A program made the position numbers and the translations under genes. The notes beneath the pieces were generated by a model. That model saw nothing but the letters and a program-made list of their open reading frames with translations, ran no database searches and was not told the DNA's origin. From the IMG/VR virus record IMGVR_UViG_3300010885_026891, positions 1 to 40,136 of that record: a stretch of DNA of 40,136 nucleotides; one strand, given 5' to 3'. Origin of the DNA: a virus. Shown here piece by piece: positions 20,045 to 28,970 of the stretch; within the stretch, counting starts at the first letter, position 1; each line of letters starts with the position of its first letter.

Positions 20045-20367
20045 GGTGTGGCCTTTCCGATGAAGGTGTTGATGGTGACGACGAGGGAAGTCGCTGCGGC
20101 CACCAGGTCAGCCGGGGCGGATCTCGACAAGTCGAGCTGGGCCGTGGCGATGGCCGTGTTCATCGCTACCTGATACTTGAGATGGGCGGCCTTGATCTTG
20201 GCGCGTTGGTCCGGGGTAATCTTACCGGCCTGGTAGGCGTCGTGATAGACCTTGAGCGCGGCATCCACCGCCGTGGCCACCGAGCGCAGTGTCTTATAGC
20301 TGGTCGTGCGGCAGGCCACCGCACTTGCTAGGCTTAGGACGAGGAGGAGTAGGAGGAATCGTTTCAT
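20041..20367 (-). CDS. Lipoprotein, possible spanin-like component
   Basis: From the ATG at 20367 the 108-residue protein has MKRFLLLLLVLSLASAVAC, a signal peptide with Cys19 as a likely lipid-modified residue (the AVA before it is an imperfect lipobox). The rest is helical and soluble. A lipoprotein next to holin-like membrane proteins suggests an outer-membrane spanin subunit, but I see no partner inner-membrane spanin. The upstream frame extension is spurious. Implies a Gram-negative host. Confidence 0.55.
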   Translation of the reverse strand: MKRFLLLLLVLSLASAVACRTTSYKTLRSVATAVDAALKVYHDAYQAGKITPDQRAKIKAAHLKYQVAMNTAIATAQLDLSRSAPADLVAAATSLVVTINTFIGKATP

Positions 20368-20666
20368 TTCAGGTTGTCCTTCATGTGGTTCAATGTGGCG
20401 GTTTCTTCGATCGCGTTCGCCGGAGTCTGGCCCTGGGCGACGGAGAGAAGGGCCGTGAGTGTCTGATTGCGGCGCACGCGGTCCTCCCACCAGGACCAGC
20501 CGAAGGAGACGATGATCGTGGCCACGCCGGAAGCGAGCTGGGTGATGTCCACACCCGCGTCCTTGTTCGCGCCTGCGGCAATGGCACCGCCAAATGTGGC
20601 CAAACCATAGCGGATGCCCTTGGCGAAGATTCCCGTGAGCAGATTGATGATGAGTGCTTTGTTCAT
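20364..20666 (-). CDS. Holin-like membrane protein, 100 aa
   Basis: ATG at 20666, coupled by ATGA on both sides. Two hydrophobic segments, LIINLLTGIFAKGIRYGLAT to about residue 30 and ITQLASGVATIIVSFGWSWW (about residues 40-62), are followed by a soluble charged C-terminus. Length, position among a lipoprotein and another small membrane protein, and topology suit a holin, which opens the inner membrane at the end of infection. The assignment is by context. Confidence 0.55.
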   Translation of the reverse strand: MNKALIINLLTGIFAKGIRYGLATFGGAIAAGANKDAGVDITQLASGVATIIVSFGWSWWEDRVRRNQTLTALLSVAQGQTPANAIEETATLNHMKDNLK

Positions 20667-20863
20667 GCTTTGTCCTTGTTCTTCCTGAAGATCGACCACG
20701 CCGTCAGCAGCCCGACGAGGATTCCGATGCACAACGATGAGATCCGCAGCCAAAGTTCGACCTCTTGGATCGTGGAAACGCCTACTGATCCAAGTGTAGC
20801 CGACATCCCAACCGAGCCTTTGAGCAGTTGCGCGGAGTGGTCATCAAAAAAGTTTTTGATCAT
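20663..20863 (-). CDS. Small single-span membrane protein, 66 aa
   Basis: The ATG at 20863 has AAGGA 8 bases upstream. One strong hydrophobic helix (LWLRISSLCIGILVGLLTAW, about residues 38-57) ends in a basic tail (RKNKDKA). It could be a holin, an antiholin, or an inner-membrane spanin-like protein. It is coupled to the holin-like gene that follows. Confidence 0.55.
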   Translation of the reverse strand: MIKNFFDDHSAQLLKGSVGMSATLGSVGVSTIQEVELWLRISSLCIGILVGLLTAWSIFRKNKDKA

Positions 20864-20873
20864 GGGATAATCC

Positions 20874-21218
20874 TTACCGGCCAAGCACGGATTTTAGGAG
20901 CAACCTCACCGCATCAGCCAACTGATCTGGAGTCTGAGTTTTTTCGTCGAGAGCTTTGAGTAGGCTTGTCAGCGCAGCATCGTCGGCATTGATTTTGTTC
21001 TCGGCCAGTTGTGCTTTCGCAGCCTGTTCAGCCAGCACAACAGATTCGTCCACGACAACGTGCTTGTTTGCGGCGGCGTCCCATTTTACCAAGCTAGTCA
21101 TACCATCTGGTCCACCCCAGAACTGTTCTGCTTCTACGATTACCTCGTCATCCGCAAGAGCCTGGTCGGTGAAAGGGACAGAGGATTCGGAGCCGATTTT
21201 GAAGATGCGTTGTGACAT
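20874..21218 (-). CDS. Unknown protein next to the fibre gene, 114 aa
   Basis: ATG at 21218, four bases from the end of the fibre gene. The N-terminus is beta-like, with FWGGPDG; the second half is Ala/Leu-rich and acidic. It follows the fibre gene, where tail-fibre assembly proteins often sit, but no chaperone motif is visible. Confidence 0.55.
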   Translation of the reverse strand: MSQRIFKIGSESSVPFTDQALADDEVIVEAEQFWGGPDGMTSLVKWDAAANKHVVVDESVVLAEQAAKAQLAENKINADDAALTSLLKALDEKTQTPDQLADAVRLLLKSVLGR

Positions 21219-21222
21219 AGTT

Positions 21223-24156
21223 TTAGCGGGAATACTTAGCTCCGTAAACATCGACGTAGGTGCTGACTCCAACGCCGGGAGCGTTGGTCGTGTTTTTGTA
21301 GTAGATTGTGTTGTTAGTGCTCAGAGGATGCCATCCAGAAGCCGCTACAAAGTTTCCAGCGACTGACACGTATCCACCAAAATTTGCAATTACGTTTGTT
21401 CCATCTAGGCTAACTCCAACCGTTAATGGAGCGGCTGCTACTGTAGTATAAGTATACTGGAAGCATGACCACATTTCTGTCGCGGCATACTTTGGGCATA
21501 TTGCATCCGCCGTTAAAACAGTGAGGCTCGTCTGGGTTCCGGCGGATAGGATTCGGTTGAGGATCGTTCCCGGTGTCTGATACATGAACGAAACAGAATT
21601 GGCCGAGTCTTCCCTAGTTCGTGTTGGAGCAATGATCGAACCTGAATCGGTAATGAAATGGCCTATCCATCTGCCCAAAGTTCCGGACGCACGTTGTCGT
21701 GCAGATCCAAAATAATTTGTTGCCGGAGGATTCTCCGCGAAGGCTTCGAGCACGGGGAGCGAGTTGGACACGGAAGCGTAGACAGAATACATGGTTGAGG
21801 CCGCCAGCCCCGAGACGGTGAGTGTGCTTGCTGGTAGGGAGTAGACTTGATTACTGACATTGTGATACCACGATCCAGCGGATACGGCTATTGCTGCATT
21901 GCCTGATTTTGTGACCAGTAGCCCACGGATGAAAGCGGTGTCGACGTTTGGTACCGCACTATCCTCTATTGCACCTGTGCTGGCATTTCGAGTCAGCATA
22001 ATCGACGGGCTGGCGTTAGTTGCATTGCCTAGCAGTGTGACAGTGCTGCTTGCCGTAACATTAGTTGCCCACACACCTCCACTGGCTCTGAAATTGCCAG
22101 CAAAGTAATTTGTTCCATATCTTCCAATAAAAATATTTTGGTTTGTCAAATTGTCGTAGATTCTAAAAGTAGAACCGTATGCATACACATCCCAGCTTTG
22201 GGTTGTAAGAGTTTGATCGGCCAGTCTTAGTGCGGAACCAGCCCCAGCTAGTGTCAAAGTGGGAACCACGCTGTTTGTGATATTTACTCTGCTAAGTCCG
22301 ACAATTGTATTAGTGACAATTAAACTTCCAATGGTAGCAGAACCTGATGCAAGAGTGGTAAAGTTGGTGGAAACACTCGGAACCGCGCTATCCTCAATCG
22401 CACCCGTGGTAGTGTTACGCGAGAGCATGATCGACGGGCTGGAGTTGGTGGCGTTTCCAAGGAGTTTGACCGTGCTACTTGCCGTAACAGTCGGTGCCCA
22501 AACACCTCCAGCAGCTCTAACAGAACCGGAAAAATAGTTCGTGTTCTGAGAAATAATTGCAACGTCTCCAAGAAAAAGATCATCGTAAAGGTGTAAAATT
22601 TGATTGGTGTTATATAGGTATAATGTTTGCCCCGAAGCTGGATCACGATCAACAAACACAAGTCGAGAGCTAGGGTCCACGGTTAGGGTAACATTTGGCG
22701 CACCGATACCACCAGGAGTAAGTGATACCGATCCTGCAACTACTTGGCCTGTCACGCTCAGGCTTCCCAGTGTAGCAGAACCAGCCGCAAGGGTGGTGAG
22801 GTTGGTGGAGGCTGCAAACACGACCTGATTTACTCCATTAGTGGTCAACCTCATTTGCCCACCCGCAATCAATCCATTGGTCATGGCTCCAATGGCCGCG
22901 ATGTTGGTTAAGATAGCGGAGCCGCCTTGACTCGCGTTGAAGAAGTTGCTAGCTGTGGTAAGCTGGTTGCTAACGACGAGCAGTTGTGCGGTGGAGGCAC
23001 TACTCGCTACCGTAGCAGTTTCTACTATATCTCCAGAAGCCGTTTTCCCAAGAAACGAAACAACCGTGCCATTGGTTTTTAACGTATTTGCACTCACCGC
23101 ACCAAAGATCGTGGTCACACCATCACCGATCAGTATTGCGTTTGTAGGGGTGTTTGCGCCTTGAAACTGTGAACGAAGCCAAAGATTACTGGTTGCTGAT
23201 ACAACCATGTCCTCATCTCTAGGCGATTGACCCTCATAGTTTGAAGCAAAGAATGGGTAGTTTGACGAGGAAAGAAACCCAACCGAGTTTCCGCTAACCG
23301 GAGAAACCAAAACATGCCCGCCAAACAAATTTGGAAATGTTATAACACTTGCACTTCCATACAGATAAACATTGGTCAGCTTTAACTGAGATGCAACAAT
23401 CGTCGTCCCACGAAGAGTTGTGTTTGTCAATAGTGCCCCAGATTTGATCGTCAGCGTGGTATTGGTTGCAAACTGGTTTGTGTTGAACGATCCCGTCAGG
23501 TAGTTACTTCCAGCCAACCGTGCTTCACTGATGAAGTTCGACCCACCCGGTCCGGTCATTCCTGCGACGATGTTCGTGACCTGCGCGGATGTCTGTCCGT
23601 TGGTTGGACCACCCACTTGGGCAACCCAAAGACCGGACTGGTAGGACTGGACCTCGGCGGTGGAGACGTTCCAGATGGTCATGCCGTTGCTGACGACGTT
23701 CAGCGCGTCCCTCTGGGCCGTAGACAGGTAAGGAGGGACCACGCCGCCAGAAAGAGCACCGGCAAATCGGACGTTGCCGGACAGGTCGCCGCCTGTGACA
23801 GGAAGAAAAGGAGCGTCAGCAGGCACAACGCCACCATTCGCATCCTTGTAGAGCTGGGTGAGCGCATACGTTCCCGAGGTAGGAACCCAGATGATGAACG
23901 GGTCGCGTGGCGAGATGCGCACGTTGTAGCGTCCGCCAACCAGGTCGGTGGAGAACACGCCGTTGGTGGCGATGACTAGCTTGGAAGAACCAGCCACAAC
24001 CGACCCGCCCGAAGTCCCAGGCAAAGGGCTTGGCGTAAACAGTATATTTGTCGTGGTCGCCGTGCCTGTGATGTTTACTACTAGGCCGGTGACGGTTGTG
24101 GCTGATAAGGAAAACCCCGCCAATAGCAGGGCCACTAGCGGGGCAATGAATTTCAT
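21223..24156 (-). CDS. Large tail fibre or receptor-binding protein with signal peptide
   Basis: A 977-residue protein that starts with a Sec-like signal peptide (MKFIAPLVALLLAGFSLSAT). It continues with an Ig-like module containing VTGLVVNITGTATTTNILF and then a Thr/Asn/Ser-rich shaft. About residues 450-740 contain two diverged tandem units of about 145 residues, each with ASSTVxLLGNATN, PSIMLxRN and TGAIEDSAVP. The C-terminal domain (from about residue 780) may bind the receptor. A signal peptide on a virion protein is odd. The ATG at 24156 is preferred over an upstream TTG. Confidence 0.7.
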   Translation of the reverse strand: MKFIAPLVALLLAGFSLSATTVTGLVVNITGTATTTNILFTPSPLPGTSGGSVVAGSSKLVIATNGVFSTDLVGGRYNVRISPRDPFIIWVPTSGTYALTQLYKDANGGVVPADAPFLPVTGGDLSGNVRFAGALSGGVVPPYLSTAQRDALNVVSNGMTIWNVSTAEVQSYQSGLWVAQVGGPTNGQTSAQVTNIVAGMTGPGGSNFISEARLAGSNYLTGSFNTNQFATNTTLTIKSGALLTNTTLRGTTIVASQLKLTNVYLYGSASVITFPNLFGGHVLVSPVSGNSVGFLSSSNYPFFASNYEGQSPRDEDMVVSATSNLWLRSQFQGANTPTNAILIGDGVTTIFGAVSANTLKTNGTVVSFLGKTASGDIVETATVASSASTAQLLVVSNQLTTASNFFNASQGGSAILTNIAAIGAMTNGLIAGGQMRLTTNGVNQVVFAASTNLTTLAAGSATLGSLSVTGQVVAGSVSLTPGGIGAPNVTLTVDPSSRLVFVDRDPASGQTLYLYNTNQILHLYDDLFLGDVAIISQNTNYFSGSVRAAGGVWAPTVTASSTVKLLGNATNSSPSIMLSRNTTTGAIEDSAVPSVSTNFTTLASGSATIGSLIVTNTIVGLSRVNITNSVVPTLTLAGAGSALRLADQTLTTQSWDVYAYGSTFRIYDNLTNQNIFIGRYGTNYFAGNFRASGGVWATNVTASSTVTLLGNATNASPSIMLTRNASTGAIEDSAVPNVDTAFIRGLLVTKSGNAAIAVSAGSWYHNVSNQVYSLPASTLTVSGLAASTMYSVYASVSNSLPVLEAFAENPPATNYFGSARQRASGTLGRWIGHFITDSGSIIAPTRTREDSANSVSFMYQTPGTILNRILSAGTQTSLTVLTADAICPKYAATEMWSCFQYTYTTVAAAPLTVGVSLDGTNVIANFGGYVSVAGNFVAASGWHPLSTNNTIYYKNTTNAPGVGVSTYVDVYGAKYSR
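21930..22820 (-). repeat. Two diverged tandem units within the fibre gene
   Basis: Unit 1 lies at about 22810-22370 and unit 2 at about 22370-21935. Protein identity is high in ASSTVxLLGNATN and GAIEDSAVP blocks while the DNA has many silent differences, so the duplication is old and maintained at the protein level. Confidence 0.6.
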
Positions 24157-24166
24157 GGTGTTGGAA

Positions 24167-24544
24167 TCAGACTTGGTATGCAAAAACAGTGACTTCCTGA
24201 CCCGACGAGCCGCCTAGAAGGTAGAAGCTTTCTCCAGCCTTGGGATGAATGACGGCAAACTCTCCAGCATCAAGCGAGTCGGTGTAATACTTTGTCCCGG
24301 CTTGGTCGGTCCCTACTTGCACCGTGTAAAGATTATCCGATGAAGCAAGGATGACGATGACCTTGGCCGTGGTGCTGGTAAGCGTGCCAAGCGAAAGTGC
24401 GGCGGCGGAGGTGCCAACGATTTGAGTGGTCGTCAAAACGTCATTGCCTGCGGGAGGTGTCGCAATGGACTTGGACCCAGCGATCTTGCCGCCGGTATCC
24501 ATGGTCGCAGCGATGGAAAAAGAAAGGGAAGCGGTGTTCGCCAT
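24167..24544 (-). CDS. Unknown virion-associated protein, 125 aa
   Basis: ATG at 24544. The protein is Ala/Thr/Ser-rich and beta-like, with EFAVIHPKAGESFYLLGGSS near the C-terminus. The composition is typical of a small structural or decoration protein. It lies between the 67-residue cysteine-rich protein and the fibre protein. No family recognised. Confidence 0.6.
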   Translation of the reverse strand: MANTASLSFSIAATMDTGGKIAGSKSIATPPAGNDVLTTTQIVGTSAAALSLGTLTSTTAKVIVILASSDNLYTVQVGTDQAGTKYYTDSLDAGEFAVIHPKAGESFYLLGGSSGQEVTVFAYQV

Positions 24545-24565
24545 GCCAAGCGGCACGGGGTCAAC

Positions 24566-24769
24566 TTACCACTTGGACATCGGGCAGAAGGGCAGTTTGC
24601 GCCAAGGCTCGCGCCTCATCGTTGACCGCAGGCAAAGTCCTTCATGCGGGCGAATGCAACGGTCCATGGTTCCGAACCAGTCGCAGCCTCGGCAGATGGC
24701 TTGCTTGTCCTCCTCGCTGATGACCTTGGCTGGCAGTCTAGATGTGGATTTGAAGCGCAGCGGTGTCAC
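24566..24769 (-). CDS. Cysteine-rich small protein, 67 aa
   Basis: The GTG at 24769 overlaps the stop of the large upstream gene as GTGA. The motif CRGCDWFGTMDRCIRPHEGL then C, a second Arg-rich block, and FC near the C-terminus give five Cys and a His, enough for one or two zinc sites. I recall similar short proteins between tail genes of siphoviruses. The function is unknown. Confidence 0.6.
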   Translation of the reverse strand: MTPLRFKSTSRLPAKVISEEDKQAICRGCDWFGTMDRCIRPHEGLCLRSTMRREPWRKLPFCPMSKW

Positions 24770-27700
24770 TCAGCGGTTAGAGGGATGGTGACGGCGAAGG
24801 CGTCGTCGGACGTGATGTCGATTTGGACCGTGGTTGAGTTGCCGCCAACGCAGGGAGAGTAGATGCCGGACCCTTGATAGGTCGCGATGCGGGTTGGCGG
24901 CGGGTTGGCTTCCAGTGTCGGTCCAGAGAAGTGGACGCACGACGTGACAACAACGGTAGTTGAAGTGGTGTCCGCGCAGGACGGGATTGCACCATGAGTC
25001 AGCGTCCCAGTCGTGTCGGTCCTCGAGGCCAGCATGATCAGGCCGCTCGCGCTGGTGATCATGTCACGCCACGCCGATGGGATTGCTTCCAGAGATCCAG
25101 CGCCGCCATCGCCCACCTCTAGGAACTCAACATCCTTCGTGCTGTATAATGGGGTGGGACTGGTGCTGTCGAAACCGTTCTGGGCATTGACGGCGAACGA
25201 TGACGGGCCAATGGCGCGCACTCCGGTTTCGGACACGTAGAACTTGGTGGAATTTTCAGGCGCACCGATGGCCGGCCCGTCGTATTGACTCACGGACATG
25301 GCGTCTCCGATTCGTTTGAACGTCTTCCTGTTGCTATTAAGAACCAGTGGCAGCATGACGCGCGCGCTGGTCAGCAGGTTGATCGCGCTGGAAAACTGGT
25401 TGAAGATGTCGGCCTTCATCAACGTGTTCGGGATAGGCCCGAAGCCAGTGGGCCGGTCACTCCTATCAACCAGCGGCATGAAGGTAAAGGAACGCCCACC
25501 GAAAGCCTCGTAGCACATGGCCTCGTAGCTAAAATCAAAGTAGGCCGGGCTTGCCAAAGAACACGCGAGGTCGTTGGTTGTCTGGCCGTCGATGTAGCCC
25601 TCGCACATGGCGCGGATGTAAAGTTCCATCTGCGTGAACTGATCCACGATTACCTTTGTATCTACGCTGTTTTGCTTATCGTTTCCGTCGTCGTAGGGCA
25701 GCGGCACGAGCTTGGTGAGCGTGAACATTGGATAACACGTCCCGCGAACATGGCTCCAGTCGGTCCACACCTCAGTTTCAAGCGCGCCGTCGCCGATCTT
25801 ATCACGGTCGCAGTCAGTCCCGTTGTATTGATGGAAGAGGTATTCCCGAAGCCCGTTCTCGTCGGTCCGGTAAGCCTCGGAACGGATGTCGGTCAATGAC
25901 CACGAACTTGCAACACTGGACACCGAAGCGGGCGCGGTGGACGTGGATTGCATCCGTGTTTTCAACGTCACCTTTACAAGTCCATCGGTGTCGTATTCCG
26001 CCGACTCTATCTCGTAGGGCGCGGCGTATACTTGGCAGGACTTGTAAAAGTTGGAGAGGTCGCCTGAACTGGCCGACCTGTATGCGTTGTTGTTGCTGCC
26101 TCCGGCGTAGCGGTAGCCGGGAGGGGCTTCGGGCGCGAGCGAAAACTTGTCTCCATAATTAAAGTGGGCCACTAGGTCCGCTTTGCCAAGGTCGAATAGC
26201 TGGCGGTTGTAAAACTGGCAGCGTTCAACAAGTGGGAAATAATCCGAGTAGCTGTCAGGTTTCCAGATGCTTGAGTAGTTGTTCTGGTAGGCGCGGAAAT
26301 TCACGCGGAGCAACCATTCATTCGTCCAGCCCTGCGCGGCTGCGGCGGGCGCGATCAGGCTAGCGATGGCTTCCCATGGGTTTGTGGATACGCCGGAGAC
26401 GGTGTTGGTCGGGTTGAACCAGAGGACCGACTTGCCATTGATCACGGCATACTTGCGGAGCAACTGGCGCTTGATAAACCGGACGTGTTTGGAGAGCTGG
26501 CGTGCGGCCTCAAAGACGGCGTTCTGATTCGTGGCATCGTCAGCGGCGGGTAGGAGCGCGGAGCTGCGACCGACCACGCCGCATTTGCTAAAATAATCCT
26601 GACCGAGTTGTTTGCCCTGGCTGAAACTTGTGCCCGTCAGGTCGGATCCTTCGCTGGCCGCACCAAGTCGAGTCAGCAGGTAGGCGTCATGGACTCCCGG
26701 CTTGTAAGCGTAGGTCTCAGCAAGCTCGACACTGAAGCTGCCGGTGCCACGGAATGTAAGCGCGCTGGTGAGCTTGACCGAAACCACTGACCCCGCTGCG
26801 ACGGGCGTGGCGAGTAGCGAGACGATGCGGCCAGCCTGGTCCGCTCCAAGCGTCGCCGACGCGATGACGATTCCGTCCGATAGGATTGAGACAGCGGTGT
26901 CATTGTGGTTGGTGCCGGAGATGTAACAGGACGTGACGACGAATGACGGATTAACCGGGTAATACGACTGCGATGAGGTGTTACACTGGAGCGTGTCACC
27001 GACCGCCTTGGCTGTGGTGGTGGAGAAGAGCGGATAGACCGCCTCGATGATGTTGTCCTCCGCGTTGGCGAGGAAGCCCCTGCAAGGCGCGAGGTGGTAG
27101 TAGGAGGTGAAGAAGTCCTGCCAGTCGGGTGTTCGGGTTCCGATGCGCTGGCTGGCCTGTTCCGGCGTGCCACGGAAGGTTTGCACCCAAGCGTTGAGGA
27201 TGCGCGGGAGATGGTTGCCGAAACGTTTTGTCAGCTTCGCGCCTTCAGTCTTCGGGCCTGCTATCCAAGTAAAGTAAGGCAGGACAGTGACTCCGGACGC
27301 CTCGAAGACGTAGTATGCTTCCGGTCCTTCGACGTAACCAACAATGCACGAATTATAGGTCTTCGTGCTTGCATCGTTCAGGTTGGTGAACTTGATGTCA
27401 TACTTGGGCGTGGCTTGGATGTCCGTGTCGCCATCGCCGCAGTCGCCATTCTGATGGAATAATGGTTGATATCCGCCGTAGCTGTTGCCATGCGGGGACT
27501 GGTTGCTTGACCGGATGTAATAGGCCGTGCGCGCGGCGTCCCATGAGACAGAGGAAATGAGTCCAGTGGCGATGTCCACGGAACCGCGTTGCATCTTGGT
27601 GTTCTCCCAGATGACACCATCGGACGCGGAGGCGAGGACAAGCGGAACGTCGGCCATGCGCGAGACCTCTGGGAACAGTCCTGTGGAATCAGACCCATGG

Positions 27701-28017
27701 ACGAAGACAGGCGCGAGGCTGGAGAGGTTGGCGCCCTCGGGTTCACCAGGAGGCGTGGTGGGCCATTCACCATCGGTAGGAGAGACAGCTTGATACTCGG
27801 TAAAGAATTCTCCGAGCGACGGAAAGAGGTAGCCGGAGGCGTCGGGATTGCGAACCTGTTTGAACAGTGATAGCAGGTAGAACGTGATTCTCCAGTCGCC
27901 GTCGGCTATGCCAGAGCGGAGCCGGTCATTGAAGGCGAGGGCGAGCTTGCGAAGCTGGGTCGAGGTGATGGCCTCGCCAGCCTCGACCGTGGGGGCGCGT
28001 TGGAAGGTGATCGCCAT
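24766..28017 (-). CDS. Large tail structural protein, 1083 aa
   Basis: The largest protein in the window. It starts MAITFQRAPTVEAGEAITST, followed by a segment describing LRSGIADGDWRITFYLLSLF that I recall from virion proteins of uncultured phages. No enzymatic motif is seen. It follows the tail module (tape measure, 251-residue and 65-residue proteins) and precedes the fibre, so it is probably a tail-tip or central-fibre protein. Composition is Tyr/Ser/Asn-rich. The ATG at 28017 is the first. Confidence 0.65.
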   Translation of the reverse strand: MAITFQRAPTVEAGEAITSTQLRKLALAFNDRLRSGIADGDWRITFYLLSLFKQVRNPDASGYLFPSLGEFFTEYQAVSPTDGEWPTTPPGEPEGANLSSLAPVFVHGSDSTGLFPEVSRMADVPLVLASASDGVIWENTKMQRGSVDIATGLISSVSWDAARTAYYIRSSNQSPHGNSYGGYQPLFHQNGDCGDGDTDIQATPKYDIKFTNLNDASTKTYNSCIVGYVEGPEAYYVFEASGVTVLPYFTWIAGPKTEGAKLTKRFGNHLPRILNAWVQTFRGTPEQASQRIGTRTPDWQDFFTSYYHLAPCRGFLANAEDNIIEAVYPLFSTTTAKAVGDTLQCNTSSQSYYPVNPSFVVTSCYISGTNHNDTAVSILSDGIVIASATLGADQAGRIVSLLATPVAAGSVVSVKLTSALTFRGTGSFSVELAETYAYKPGVHDAYLLTRLGAASEGSDLTGTSFSQGKQLGQDYFSKCGVVGRSSALLPAADDATNQNAVFEAARQLSKHVRFIKRQLLRKYAVINGKSVLWFNPTNTVSGVSTNPWEAIASLIAPAAAAQGWTNEWLLRVNFRAYQNNYSSIWKPDSYSDYFPLVERCQFYNRQLFDLGKADLVAHFNYGDKFSLAPEAPPGYRYAGGSNNNAYRSASSGDLSNFYKSCQVYAAPYEIESAEYDTDGLVKVTLKTRMQSTSTAPASVSSVASSWSLTDIRSEAYRTDENGLREYLFHQYNGTDCDRDKIGDGALETEVWTDWSHVRGTCYPMFTLTKLVPLPYDDGNDKQNSVDTKVIVDQFTQMELYIRAMCEGYIDGQTTNDLACSLASPAYFDFSYEAMCYEAFGGRSFTFMPLVDRSDRPTGFGPIPNTLMKADIFNQFSSAINLLTSARVMLPLVLNSNRKTFKRIGDAMSVSQYDGPAIGAPENSTKFYVSETGVRAIGPSSFAVNAQNGFDSTSPTPLYSTKDVEFLEVGDGGAGSLEAIPSAWRDMITSASGLIMLASRTDTTGTLTHGAIPSCADTTSTTVVVTSCVHFSGPTLEANPPPTRIATYQGSGIYSPCVGGNSTTVQIDITSDDAFAVTIPLTAE

Positions 28018-28020
28018 GGA

Positions 28021-28218
28021 TCAACCCCAGCGGGCGTCTTGCGTGGTTCCTGAGCCGAGCAAGTTTTTCTTCACCTCGACCGACGTTCCGCCATGGGTGG
28101 AAACAACATCAGTCGTCGCTGACGGCCTAAGCTGGATGGAATCGATCAACTCTAACAAGCGGTTGTAGTCGTCGCCTGTAACAAGTGAGCCATGAGATTT
28201 GCGAGGAGGAATTGTCAC
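28021..28218 (-). CDS. Small tail-region protein, 65 aa
   Basis: GTG start with a GTGA overlap. It is short, with HGGTSVEVKKNLLGSGTT in the C-terminal part. Position and coupling, three bases from the start of the 1083-residue gene, indicate a structural or assembly role. No family recognised. Confidence 0.55.
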   Translation of the reverse strand: MTIPPRKSHGSLVTGDDYNRLLELIDSIQLRPSATTDVVSTHGGTSVEVKKNLLGSGTTQDARWG

Positions 28219-28970
28219 GACTCAAATTTGTAATAGACCTCAGACCACATGGCATAGACCCAGCCGGTGGTTTCTAGGAGCTTGTTGCCGCCGTCGTAAT
28301 CAGTCCCGAAGTCACGACGACGCCAGCCCCACTTGGTAAACTCGGCAGCTACGGAAGGCTGGTCGGGAAGCGCGGCCTGAACGGTGGCAGGGATTGATTC
28401 GAGCGTGATTAGTGCCGTCGTGGTGTATACCTTAGACACGGCGTCGATCTTTACCCGTGGCGTGTATTTCGGGGAGAAGAACCGACGCCGCAACAGTGAG
28501 AAGTAAGACACTTCGTAGGACGTGAGCCCCATTGCCAACATCCGATAGAACTTCTCGTTGATGTTACCAGTTCCAAGACTGATCGGTAAGTCGGCCCACT
28601 TGGAGCCGTCACGGATGCCTTGATTGAAGACCGCTTGAAACTCAGCCGGATCACCGTAGACCTTCGCCGATTCCGCCACGTCCGGGTGACTGAATCCGTC
28701 GCGTGTGATGTTCTCTGTCTTCCAAGACCATTGGTCTGCCGGTTGCGCGGTGGGGTCGTCTGGATCTCCGGCGAAGGTTGCCTCCAGAACCCAGGCTCCG
28801 CCTCGCTCACCTTCTTCCACGGACCAGCCATCGACCACGAGGGCGTTGCGCTGGGTGCGGATCTCCGCCTTGCGGCCTTCCCATTTTTGGCGGGTGATGA
28901 TGCCGCCTTGATCGGTCCGGCTGTAAAGCCGCTTACCGACTACTAGTGCGCTGCCTTTGAACGTGCTCAT
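28215..28970 (-). CDS. Tail-tip structural protein, 251 aa
   Basis: It follows the tape-measure gene by ATGA coupling, the place of distal tail proteins in siphoviruses. Near the N-terminus is SALVVGKRLYSRTDQGGIIT, and it has a beta-rich pattern with KYTPRVKIDAVSKVYTTTAL in the middle. I assign a tail-tip role by position only. Confidence 0.6.
   Translation of the reverse strand: MSTFKGSALVVGKRLYSRTDQGGIITRQKWEGRKAEIRTQRNALVVDGWSVEEGERGGAWVLEATFAGDPDDPTAQPADQWSWKTENITRDGFSHPDVAESAKVYGDPAEFQAVFNQGIRDGSKWADLPISLGTGNINEKFYRMLAMGLTSYEVSYFSLLRRRFFSPKYTPRVKIDAVSKVYTTTALITLESIPATVQAALPDQPSVAAEFTKWGWRRRDFGTDYDGGNKLLETTGWVYAMWSEVYYKFES

Noticed and set aside
25285-25899. A 204-codon rightward ORF inside the 1083-residue gene
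   Set aside because: Shadow frame of a clear structural gene in the other strand, without domains.
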